Below are positions 7,662-13,857 of a DNA stretch of 15,382 nt, in pieces (positions within the stretch are counted from its first letter, which is position 1; every line of letters starts with the position of its first letter). Both the position numbers and the translations under genes were made by a program. The stretch comes from JBBDRW01 sp040905265 (GTDB taxonomy: Bacteria; Bacteroidota; Rhodothermia; Balneolales; Balneolaceae): contig JBBDRW010000178.1 in NCBI GenBank assembly GCA_040905265.1, positions 1 to 15,382 on the forward strand. Reading direction: 5' to 3'. The notes beneath the pieces are model-generated. The model made no database searches. It was not told where the DNA came from and saw nothing but the letters and a program-made list of their open reading frames with translations.

Positions 7662-8687
7662 ATGAACCGTTTAGATTTTCTGAAATATGCCGGGATGGGC
7701 ATTGCCGGGACAGCTCTTTTTGGCAGGGGTGTGAACGGTCGTATATCCGACATCCCGGAGAATGGACTCGTCAAGGCTCATCGCCTTCAGGAAGGAGATC
7801 AAATCGGACTTGTTGCACCTGCAGGTATTGTTTTTGACAGCAGTGAATTTGAGAGGATGAAGCTTGTTCTGGAGTCCATGGGCTTCCGGATTCGATTTGG
7901 AACACATGTCCGGAGTCGTTCCGGATATTTCTCCGGCAATGACAGTGAACGGGCAGAAGATGTGAACCGGATGTTTGAAGATTCTGAAATCGACGGGATC
8001 GTAGCCGTACGGGGTGGTTGGGGCTCTGCCCGGATACTTGAAGGACTTGATTACGACCTTATCAGAAACCATCCAAAATTCTTTTGCGGTTTCAGTGATA
8101 TAACGGCCCTTCACCTCTCCCTGCTACGGCATTCAAACCTGGTTACTTTTCACGGACCGAACGGCACGTCTGACTGGACCAGATTCACACAGCGGCATTT
8201 CTACAGTATTGCCACCGGCCAGTTTGAAAACGTGTTACAAAACCCGGAAAAACAGAGGAGTGAGATTCGAACATTGCGGCCGGGGTCGGCATCGGGGCCG
8301 CTGCTCGGTGGAAACCTGACAGTCCTGAATTCACTCCTTGGTACCCGTTACCTTCCAAATTTCCGGGGTGCGATTCTCTATCTGGAAGAGATCGGTGAAG
8401 CTGTCTACCGGGTGGACAGAATGCTGGCTCAACTGAAATTGAGTGGAATTCTGGGCCAGATTAACGGAGTTGTTTTCGGCAGATGTACCGATTGTGAGAC
8501 TGTTCTTCGGGATTCACCAGGATTGATGAGCGTACTGGAAAGTTACCTTCTTCCGCTGGAGATTCCTGCATTTTACGGTTCCATGATAAGCCATGAACCG
8601 AATCAATTTACTCTTCCGGTTGGCATACCGGCCGAAATCGATGCCTCTGCAGGTACGATTCGATTGATGGAAAATCCACTTCTATAG
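7662..8687 (+). CDS. LD-carboxypeptidase (peptidase S66, LdcA/MccF-like), exported-looking
   Basis: S66 enzymes cut the terminal D-Ala from peptidoglycan tetrapeptides during wall recycling; relatives of the MccF type cut microcin-like amides. The 341 residues contain VRGGWGSARIL, the nucleophile motif GFSDIT with S145, LYLEEIGE with E242/E243, and H311 in ISHEPNQFTLPVG. That is a full Ser-Glu-His triad spaced as in LdcA. The N-terminus MNRLDFLKYAGMGIAGTALFG resembles a Tat signal in which the second Arg has become Leu. Other S66 enzymes are usually cytoplasmic, so export is suggested but not proven. ATG 7662 is preferred because it begins this signal-like segment. The frame stays open upstream through the heptamer tract to a TTG at 7587, which would add 25 odd residues. 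No Shine-Dalgarno is seen. It converges with the small membrane protein gene, 5 bases apart. Confidence 0.88.
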   Translation: MNRLDFLKYAGMGIAGTALFGRGVNGRISDIPENGLVKAHRLQEGDQIGLVAPAGIVFDSSEFERMKLVLESMGFRIRFGTHVRSRSGYFSGNDSERAEDVNRMFEDSEIDGIVAVRGGWGSARILEGLDYDLIRNHPKFFCGFSDITALHLSLLRHSNLVTFHGPNGTSDWTRFTQRHFYSIATGQFENVLQNPEKQRSEIRTLRPGSASGPLLGGNLTVLNSLLGTRYLPNFRGAILYLEEIGEAVYRVDRMLAQLKLSGILGQINGVVFGRCTDCETVLRDSPGLMSVLESYLLPLEIPAFYGSMISHEPNQFTLPVGIPAEIDASAGTIRLMENPLL

Positions 8688-8692
8688 AACGG

Positions 8693-8932
8693 TCAGGTAT
8701 TTTTTTTAAATTTTCTTCTCTGAATAAACATATCTGTGATGAGCCAGAAGAACGGGTATAGTGGGATGAGTAGTGCTACAGCCATTTTCAGATTTTTCCT
8801 TTTCGGGCTGCTCTCCTCCTGAAGGTGTAAGCCGGCCAATCCGGCTATCCAGAAAATGAAGAAGATAAAGAGCCCGAAAGCGATCAGCAGGGAGCCGTTA
8901 AATCCGAAATTGTTATAGAAGGTTTGTAACAT
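8693..8932 (-). CDS. Small two-helix membrane protein, unknown function
   Basis: I do not recognise this family. The 79 residues hold two hydrophobic segments, about 14-34 (SLLIAFGLFIFFIFWIAGLAG) and 49-69 (KMAVALLIPLYPFFWLITDM), joined by a charged loop (HLQEESSPKRKNLK) and ending in a very basic tail (QRRKFKK). The positive loop and tail suggest both face the cytoplasm side of a hairpin or tail. I chose the ATG at 8932 over one at 9043, because the upstream extension would run into the start of der and reads like non-coding sequence. Codon use and the clean membrane pattern make a real gene likely. It is convergent with the carboxypeptidase gene and divergent from der, so it has its own promoter. 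An A8/T8 run (8700-8707) lies in its last codons. Confidence 0.72.
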   Translation of the reverse strand: MLQTFYNNFGFNGSLLIAFGLFIFFIFWIAGLAGLHLQEESSPKRKNLKMAVALLIPLYPFFWLITDMFIQRRKFKKNT

Positions 8933-9009
8933 GATTGAGTGATATAATCCGTATCTTGCCTGATTTACTTCCAACTGACTTGGAATATAAGAAATTGAAT
9001 CCAACAATA
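8933..9009. promoter_or_regulatory. Divergent promoter region for der and the small membrane protein gene
   Basis: These 77 bases separate two outward-facing starts, so both promoters must lie here or overlap the coding ends. On the + strand, TGATATAAT at 8940-8948 fits an extended -10 (TGnTATAAT) with no convincing -35. I could not settle a promoter for the - strand gene. No Shine-Dalgarno precedes the der ATG. Confidence 0.4.
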
Positions 9010-10317
9010 ATGAATCCAACAGTCTCCATCGTCGGCAGGCCAAATGTCGGAAAATCCACTTTCTTTAACCGGTTGGTAGGCAGAAGGGATGCGATCGTGC
9101 ATGACGAATACGGGGTAACGAGGGACCGCCACTACGGGGAGAGTTTCTGGAATGGGCGTACATTTACAGTGATTGATACCGGTGGGTATCTTCCGAATGA
9201 AGCAGATGTGATCTATGCAGGTGTTCGGGAGCAGGCTGATATAGCAATAGCGGAGTCCGACCTGATTCTCTTTGTCGTCGATGTCGAAACCGGAATTACA
9301 CCGCTGGACGAATCGGTTGCTCAAATGCTTCGAAAGCAGGAGAAGCCGGTGCTCGTTGTTGCAAACAAGTCCGACAATGAGTTTCGAAGCCAATCATCCG
9401 TTGAATTCTATTCACTGGGCCTAGATCAAATATTTCCGGTTTCGTCCATCAGCGGAACCGGTACCGGCGAACTGCTGGATGAAGTTATTAGGCTTTTGCC
9501 GGAGAAGGAGGTGGAGAAGGAAGCTGATTACCCGAAAATAGCCTTTGTCGGGCGGCCGAATGTAGGAAAAAGCAGTATGGTAAACGCCCTTTTGAAGAAT
9601 GAGCGGTGTATTGTAACGGATATCCCCGGTACAACCCGCGATTCGATCAACAGCTATCTGAAATATCAAGACAAATCCTTTATCCTCGTAGATACAGCCG
9701 GTTTGAGAAAGAAGGCAAAGGTAAAGGAGAATGTTGAATTCTATAGCAATGTAAGGACTGACAGAGCGCTCAGAGAGTGTGATGTAGCTGTATTGCTTGT
9801 AGATGCCATGCAGGGCTTTGAAGAGCAGGATAAGCGTATTTTGAGAGAGGCAGAACGATTTAACAAGGGGATTCTGATTGTTCTGAACAAGTGGGATACG
9901 GTTCCTGATAAAGAGACCAATCTGTTTGAAGAGTTTTGCAGGTATGTCTATGACCGGATTCCAAAAATGCAGTATATACCGATTATTACTGTCTCAGCGC
10001 TGACCGGACAGAGAGTAGAGAAGATTTTGGATAAATCGATCGAGATTATTGAGGAGAGAAACAAGAAAATCAAGACATCTGTACTGAATGATTTTATGGG
10101 GAAAATTATCAAGGAGCAGCCACTTCCAATGAAACGGGGGAATGAATTGAAGATTCAATATGCTGTTCAGGTGAAAGAGTCTCCCCCTGTATTCAAATTT
10201 TTTATGAACCATCCGGAGGAGATGCCGGATAACTACCGCAGGTTTCTGGAACGGAAACTGAGAGAGACGTTCGGCTTTACCGGTGTACCGATCACGATGA
10301 TTTTCCGGCAAAAATAG
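9010..10317 (+). CDS. der: Ribosome assembly GTPase Der (EngA)
   Basis: Der is a double GTPase needed for maturation of the 50S ribosomal subunit. The 435 residues are the standard length (about 436 in Bacillus). The first G domain has GRPNVGKST (9-17), DTGG (56-59) and NKSD (119-122). The second has GRPNVGKSS (181-188), DTAG (228-231) and NKWD (293-296). Residues after about 350 form the KH-like domain that contacts RNA. I chose ATG 9010 because it directly precedes VSIVGRPNVGKST, as in other Der proteins; the longer open frame to 8935 adds only non-conserved residues that overlap the divergent promoter. The gene is first in its transcription unit and is followed by a hairpin and a 104-base gap before nuoI. 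Confidence 0.97.
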   Translation: MNPTVSIVGRPNVGKSTFFNRLVGRRDAIVHDEYGVTRDRHYGESFWNGRTFTVIDTGGYLPNEADVIYAGVREQADIAIAESDLILFVVDVETGITPLDESVAQMLRKQEKPVLVVANKSDNEFRSQSSVEFYSLGLDQIFPVSSISGTGTGELLDEVIRLLPEKEVEKEADYPKIAFVGRPNVGKSSMVNALLKNERCIVTDIPGTTRDSINSYLKYQDKSFILVDTAGLRKKAKVKENVEFYSNVRTDRALRECDVAVLLVDAMQGFEEQDKRILREAERFNKGILIVLNKWDTVPDKETNLFEEFCRYVYDRIPKMQYIPIITVSALTGQRVEKILDKSIEIIEERNKKIKTSVLNDFMGKIIKEQPLPMKRGNELKIQYAVQVKESPPVFKFFMNHPEEMPDNYRRFLERKLRETFGFTGVPITMIFRQK

Positions 10318-10350
10318 GGTTGATACGACACGTAAATTAATCTCCGAATT

Positions 10351-10389
10351 CTTTTGAACCGTATGCCTGAAACGGTTATTTTTCAAAAG
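10351..10389 (+). terminator. Stem-loop after der, possible terminator
   Basis: AACCGT (10357-10362) pairs with ACGGTT (10372-10377) around a 9-base loop and is followed by ATTTTTC, a weak rho-independent terminator shape. In addition CTTTTG (10351-10356) pairs exactly with CAAAAG (10384-10389), with ATTTTT left as a one-sided bulge. It lies 33 bases after the der stop and 32 bases before nuoI. Confidence 0.45.
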
Positions 10390-10421
10390 CCAGATAACTG
10401 ACATATACAATCTGTTATTCC

Positions 10422-11114
10422 ATGCAAGACAACCTTGAAAAACCGGTAGTAAATGCCCTGAACCAAAATTTTAAACGGGAGAGAACCCTCTCATTTTGGG
10501 AAAGAATCTATCTTCCGGGAATCTTTCAGGCACTTTGGTATACACTGAAAAAGATGTTCAGCCCAAAGTTTACGTTAGAATATCCTGAAAAAAAGTGGGA
10601 GCCGCCGTCCATTTTCCGTGGACGCCCGGTGCTTGTAGAGGATAACGGAAAAGAGCGCTGTGTTGCGTGCGGCCTCTGTGCAAGAGCTTGCCCGCCTCTC
10701 GCAATTAGTATGCAGGCGAATGAGAACTCGGATGATCCCAAAGAGCGTTATCCCGATTTCTTCGAGATCAACATGCTACGCTGCATCTATTGCGGCTATT
10801 GTGAAGATGTCTGTCCGGAGGAGGCGATCGTGATGAGTAAGGATTATGACATCGTATTTGAATCGAGGGAAGAGGCAATTTACGATAAACAGCGCCTTTT
10901 GGTGCCGAAACAGGATCTGGAAGAACGCCTGAAGTTTCTCAGGGACTACAAAAACAACCAGTTTGGCCAGTTCTGGGACTTTCAGGAGGAGAACAATATT
11001 CACTCTGTTCGTGACAGAGACCGGGATTGGAACTCCGGGCTCTCGCTGGTTGATCTGCTCGAACAGCAGAAAAAAAACGATGCCGTGAAAGCTTCCACAA
11101 CCTGGCCAGCATAG
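10422..11114 (+). CDS. nuoI: NADH-quinone oxidoreductase subunit I (NuoI)
   Basis: NuoI carries clusters N6a and N6b, which relay electrons in the arm of complex I that meets the membrane. The 230 residues contain both 8-Cys ferredoxin motifs: CVACGLCARACP (C80, C83, C86, C90) and CIYCGYCEDVCP (C121, C124, C127, C131). Upstream, GIFQALWYTLKKMFSPKFTLEYP and FRGRPVL match NuoI, not other ferredoxins. The protein is about 50 residues longer than the E. coli one, mainly through a charged tail after about residue 165 that holds DRDRDWNSGLSLVDLLEQQKK. No other nuo gene is visible; the neighbours are der and a DinB-fold gene 18 bases downstream. Complex I is inferred; a NuoI-like subunit of another complex is possible. 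Confidence 0.9.
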   Translation: MQDNLEKPVVNALNQNFKRERTLSFWERIYLPGIFQALWYTLKKMFSPKFTLEYPEKKWEPPSIFRGRPVLVEDNGKERCVACGLCARACPPLAISMQANENSDDPKERYPDFFEINMLRCIYCGYCEDVCPEEAIVMSKDYDIVFESREEAIYDKQRLLVPKQDLEERLKFLRDYKNNQFGQFWDFQEENNIHSVRDRDRDWNSGLSLVDLLEQQKKNDAVKASTTWPA

Positions 11115-11132
11115 CTTATCAAAACAGTTCAT

Positions 11133-11672
11133 ATGACAGATGCGGAACCTGTTGATACTCTTCTGAGGGATCTTGCCTATCTACAGGATGAAGCAGAAGC
11201 TCTTCAGAATGTTATTTCTGCTGTTCCCTATGATGAAGCGCCCCCCGGAGGGCGATCGATTCTTGAGAAGATCTACGCACATCATATCCTTCAGAGCAAA
11301 TATTATAGGCCAACTATGGAGAAGATTCTCTTCTCTGCCGACAGGGTAGAGGAGGTTTCGGCAGACCAGTTTATGAATTCAAGAGACATCGGCCTGGATG
11401 ATATGACTGATGTTAACGACCTGTTGGAGAACGTCGAGAAGCAGCGTTCACTACTGGTTACCCAGCTTTCTAATTTAGATATAAAAGATTGGGATAGAGA
11501 TGGTTATGTTGATAATCAGACAACTACTCTATATGATTTGGCAGCCGAATTAACTGCGAGGGACAGGGCGTTGATGAAAGAGATTGCAGAGATGGTTATG
11601 GCATATCAGAATGAGCAGTACTCCCGCAGGGAGCTGAATCGGAAAAAGAGCCGTCAGCCAGGGGAGGGGTAA
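11133..11672 (+). CDS. DinB-like four-helix protein without the usual metal ligands
   Basis: DinB/YfiT-fold proteins are four-helix bundles that often bind a metal through three histidines; some act as thiol transferases and most are uncharacterised. In this 179-residue protein, residues 35-66 (EAPPGGRSILEKIYAHHILQ onward) and the C-terminal LYDLAAELTARDRALMKEI (133-151) line up by eye with DinB-family helices. The C-terminal helix usually carries one or two His, but here there is none; H50 and H51 are the only histidines in the protein. A catalytic metal site of the standard type is therefore unlikely. The tail (QYSRRELNRKKSRQ) is basic. The gene starts 18 bases after nuoI and is followed after 5 bases by a membrane protein gene, so the three are probably co-transcribed. 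The family call is by eye and only moderately sure. Confidence 0.6.
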   Translation: MTDAEPVDTLLRDLAYLQDEAEALQNVISAVPYDEAPPGGRSILEKIYAHHILQSKYYRPTMEKILFSADRVEEVSADQFMNSRDIGLDDMTDVNDLLENVEKQRSLLVTQLSNLDIKDWDRDGYVDNQTTTLYDLAAELTARDRALMKEIAEMVMAYQNEQYSRRELNRKKSRQPGEG

Positions 11673-11677
11673 CTGTT

Positions 11678-12262
11678 TTGTGGAGTCAAACATTTCTTAT
11701 TCTGGCTGTACTGGCCGCTGCTTTCTTACTGGTTACCCGCTCAAGAAGGATTGATCTATTGATTCGAATATTTCTCACTGCCGGGCTTCTCACCCTGGTG
11801 ACAGGTTCCCTGATGGCAGAGACGAATCCGGATCGAAGCCAGTTTTTGATAGGGTGGAACCAGACTGTAGGCATCTCTTTCATACTGAGTGCACTCTCAA
11901 TGTTCATCTGGCACTTCAAGCCCACATATACACGGCACCCGTATCCATTTGTCTATCTCCCGTTGCTATTGATCCCCATTTACGGCCTGATCAGCGATAT
12001 GAGTGTATTAAGTGAACTTTTAAACCAGATATTTCAGGGAGGGGCCTACCTGATTGCCGTCCTGCTCTATTTTACGCTTCACAAGAGCGGGGTATATAAG
12101 AACTACTATCTCGGCGCTCTTCTCTTGTTTTTACTGGGGTATTTCGGTTACTGGCATTATCCTGGCGCTGCGGAGTCAGGTTGGCCGGTCTGGAGGTTCT
12201 TCACTGGCACGGGAACGATTTTACTGGCGATCAGCTTTTCCGGAATATCAACCGATTCATGA
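11678..12262 (+). CDS. Seven-helix integral membrane protein, unknown function
   Basis: I do not recognise this protein. The 194 residues give seven hydrophobic segments at about 4-20, 27-46, 61-79, 89-107, 119-135, 142-159 and 171-189, with short loops; the loop RSRRID after the first helix is positive, so the N-terminus may face outward. Possible ligands include H79, H87, H135 and H160 at helix ends, but I see no known motif. The start is TTG: the stop of the previous gene is 5 bases away, a purine tract GGGGAGGGG (11661-11669) lies at ribosome-binding distance, and the first helix begins at once. The next ATG in frame would remove two helices. It sits in the nuoI/DinB-fold unit, which suggests but does not prove a respiratory or envelope role. 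Confidence 0.75.
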   Translation: MWSQTFLILAVLAAAFLLVTRSRRIDLLIRIFLTAGLLTLVTGSLMAETNPDRSQFLIGWNQTVGISFILSALSMFIWHFKPTYTRHPYPFVYLPLLLIPIYGLISDMSVLSELLNQIFQGGAYLIAVLLYFTLHKSGVYKNYYLGALLLFLLGYFGYWHYPGAAESGWPVWRFFTGTGTILLAISFSGISTDS

Positions 12263-12324
12263 GTTCTTCTGTAAGTTGTGTTACACCAGAGGAATCCAAA
12301 CCAATGCATTAACAAAGCCGCGGT

Positions 12325-12789
12325 ATGAGAGTAGAGATCGATACACTGGCACCAGATTTTTCATTACTAAACAGTGAACGGGAGATGGTCACTCTGTCTG
12401 AATTTCGTCAGAAAAACCAGGTCGTACTTCTCTTTTTCCCACTTGCATTTTCATCGGTCTGTACAAATGAGCTCTGCAGTATCCGCGATAATCTGAAGAT
12501 GTACCGAGAATTCCAGGCAACCGTTCTGGGTATCAGTGTCGACAGTTTCTATTCACTGAACGCATTCAAAAAGGCTCAAAATATAAATTTCGCACTGTTA
12601 AGCGACTTTAACCGTGAAGTGTCTTCTCTGTACGGTACACTTTATGAGGACTTCAACGGAATGAAAGGGGTTTCGAAGCGTGCATCCTTTGTCATAGATA
12701 AAAACGGGTACGTTCGACACCGGGAGGTACTGGAAGATTCAGGAAAACTTCCCGATTTTCAGGCAATCCAGAAAGCCTTGATTTCATAA
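12325..12789 (+). CDS. Peroxiredoxin (AhpE/BCP type)
   Basis: Peroxiredoxins reduce hydrogen peroxide and organic peroxides through a reactive cysteine. The 154 residues form one thioredoxin-like domain: APDFSLLNSE, VVLLFFPLAFSSVC, VLGISVDS, FALLSDFNREVSSLYG and RASFVIDKNGYVRHR. The peroxidatic Cys is C46 in PLAFSSVC, the Pxxx(T/S)xxC motif with Ser in place of Thr. C51, five residues on (CTNELC), sits where E. coli BCP has its resolving cysteine, so an intramolecular disulfide recycled by thioredoxin is plausible. PLAF and the overall length recall AhpE. The ATG was chosen because it immediately precedes the usual N-terminal strand. The gap from the membrane protein gene is 62 bases and contains only a weak stem (TGTAA/TTACA at 12270-12285). 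Confidence 0.9.
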   Translation: MRVEIDTLAPDFSLLNSEREMVTLSEFRQKNQVVLLFFPLAFSSVCTNELCSIRDNLKMYREFQATVLGISVDSFYSLNAFKKAQNINFALLSDFNREVSSLYGTLYEDFNGMKGVSKRASFVIDKNGYVRHREVLEDSGKLPDFQAIQKALIS

Positions 12790-12909
12790 CAGGTTAGCTC
12801 AGGATAAGATCTGTGGGGCCCTGATGACGACAAGGGGAGTAGAGGCGAATTTCTTTTGAAGGCCAATTGAATATCAATCCAACGTTACAACCATTGGCTT
12901 CATATATTT

Positions 12910-12940
12910 AACTTTACATAATATATATTATACGAAAGTT
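12910..12940. repeat. AT-rich palindrome with outer arms
   Basis: ATAATATATATTAT at 12918-12931 is a perfect 14-base palindrome. It is flanked by AACTTT (12910-12915) and AAAGTT (12935-12940), which also pair, giving a 31-base dyad with a small mismatch between the arms. It could be a cruciform, a protein site or part of a terminator; nothing here decides. Confidence 0.5.
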
Positions 12941-13014
12941 TATCTATGTAGAGTATAAGAAGCAGAAGCAATAGTCACGTTGGGTCGATACCGAAGCCCT
13001 CTACTGAAATCCAT

Positions 13015-13041
13015 CCGCTTTATGGGATTGTAGAAAAGCGG
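13015..13041. terminator. Stem-loop between convergent genes
   Basis: CCGCTTT (13015-13021) pairs perfectly with AAAGCGG (13035-13041) around a 13-base loop. It lies 11 bases after the response regulator stop on the - strand and could end transcription from either side, although neither side has a long T run outside the stem. Confidence 0.35.
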
Positions 13042-13052
13042 CTGTCTATCTG

Positions 13053-13412
13053 TTACTGATCGAGTTCATCAATGGATCTTTTCAGGTCGTCAAAGATCAC
13101 AGGTTTGATGATGTAGTCGTGGTAGCCTTCTTTGATAGCCCTCTCCTTGTTTACCGGATCGGAGTTTCCGGTTATGTAGATGACTGGAATATTCTTGTTT
13201 CTCTTTCTTATTTCACTATATGCAAGGATGCCGTCAATTTCATCTTCAAGCATGATATCCATTAAAATAAGGTCACAATCGAGGGTTACAGCGAATTCAA
13301 TTGCCTCTTTTCCTGTGGCCGTAGAGCCTGCTATCGCATGCCCGAGTCGTTCAATCATTCTGTGAAGCATCAGTGAAAGAACCTTGTCATCTTCTACAAT
13401 CAGTATATTCAT
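13053..13412 (-). CDS. Single-domain response regulator (CheY-like receiver)
   Basis: Receiver domains are phosphorylated on Asp by a histidine kinase. The 119 residues are one receiver and nothing more. Key residues are in place: the acidic pair E7/D8/D9 that binds Mg, the phospho-acceptor D52 in LILMDIMLEDEIDG, the switch T81 in VIYITGNSD and K103 in YIIKPVIFDD. LMDIML.DEIDGI and YITGNSD recall receivers found in hybrid kinases of this bacterial group. With no output domain it must act by protein contact or as a phosphorelay intermediate. No kinase gene is adjacent, so its partner cannot be named. It reads away from a long AT-rich spacer that should contain its promoter. Confidence 0.93.
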   Translation of the reverse strand: MNILIVEDDKVLSLMLHRMIERLGHAIAGSTATGKEAIEFAVTLDCDLILMDIMLEDEIDGILAYSEIRKRNKNIPVIYITGNSDPVNKERAIKEGYHDYIIKPVIFDDLKRSIDELDQ

Positions 13413-13452
13413 ATGGATAAATTAAAAAACTGAGTAAATAACCGTTTTGATA

Positions 13453-13464
13453 CCTGTCAACAGG
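13453..13464 (-). promoter_or_regulatory. Dyad containing a TTGACA box before the response regulator
   Basis: On the - strand this reads CCTGTTGACAGG, 5-base arms around a 2-base centre, and contains a consensus TTGACA (13460 to 13455). It ends about 40 bases before the response regulator ATG. The hexamer 17 bases further on is TTACTC, a poor -10, so promoter activity is doubtful; an operator is another reading. Confidence 0.3.
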
Positions 13465-13624
13465 ACAATGATCATCAACCGATTGCCTTTATCTGTTACT
13501 GTACTACTATAATCTGGTAAATGATGTTCATGGTTTGAAATAAGTTAAGTAATAAATAATAGTAGTGAATTGTAATCTTTTGTGCAGGAATGATTTACAA
13601 GTTACTAATGTATGAATATACAGC

Positions 13625-13650
13625 TAGTATCTGCCGGTATCTAGATACTA
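13625..13650. repeat. Nested palindromes built from GTATC/GATAC
   Basis: GTATCTAGATAC at 13637-13648 is a perfect 12-base palindrome. TAGTATC (13625-13631) also pairs with GATACTA (13644-13650), so two mutually exclusive stems are possible. A further GATACT follows at 13665-13670. Confidence 0.5.
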
Positions 13651-13857
13651 AATTTTAACAATTCGATACTTTATTATAATTATTATACACCCCGTTTCAT
13701 AGAGATATACTTAAAAATGGTGATAATGTTCCGGTGAATCGACTTGTCACCTGTTTCTGAATTGGTTTGTACTTATTCAGTTCCAAGGGTAAAACATGGT
13801 GCCCAGTGTATCCAACCGCGTCCATTCTGTCCCTAAGGACTCTACCTTCTTCAACGC

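Larger units (their letters stand above)
12790..13052. other. AT-rich spacer between convergent genes
   Basis: These 263 bases separate the peroxiredoxin gene from the response regulator gene, which point toward each other. I find no convincing reading frame or RNA gene. The spacer holds the palindrome at 12910-12940 and the stem at 13015-13041, both listed separately, and a loose inverted repeat GCCAAT (12862-12867)/ATTGGC (12893-12898). Confidence 0.6.
13413..13857. other. Long AT-rich spacer upstream of the response regulator
   Basis: These 445 bases lie between the BNR lipoprotein stop and the response regulator start, both on the - strand. No frame looks like a conserved gene; the best is a 42-codon ATG frame on the - strand (13697-13825) with no features. 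The spacer contains the dyad with a -35-like box at 13453-13464 and the palindrome cluster at 13625-13650. It is clearly richer in A and T than the coding parts, as expected of regulatory or non-coding DNA. Confidence 0.6.

Noticed and set aside
8935..9009. Longer N-terminus for der starting at 8935
   Set aside because: The extra 25 residues do not fit Der proteins, which begin just before the first GTPase motif, and they would overlap the divergent promoter region.
8933..9043. Longer N-terminus for the small - strand membrane protein, starting at 9043
   Set aside because: The extension overlaps the der coding start and is not membrane-like; ATG 8932 gives a clean two-helix protein.
12838..13005. 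Inverted repeat AGTAGAGG (12838-12845) / CCTCTACT (12998-13005), possible element ends
   Set aside because: An 8-base match over about 260 bases is likely by chance, no target duplication is visible, and nothing inside looks like an element.
13697..13825. 42-codon ATG frame on the - strand in the AT-rich spacer
   Set aside because: It has no recognisable motif, no ribosome binding site, and its length is within chance.
13780..13857. Read-through of the BNR gene TGA into a further 25 open codons
   Set aside because: The protein already ends in ILEWIP, which looks like a natural end for this family, and there is no recoding signal. The extra codons are probably chance.
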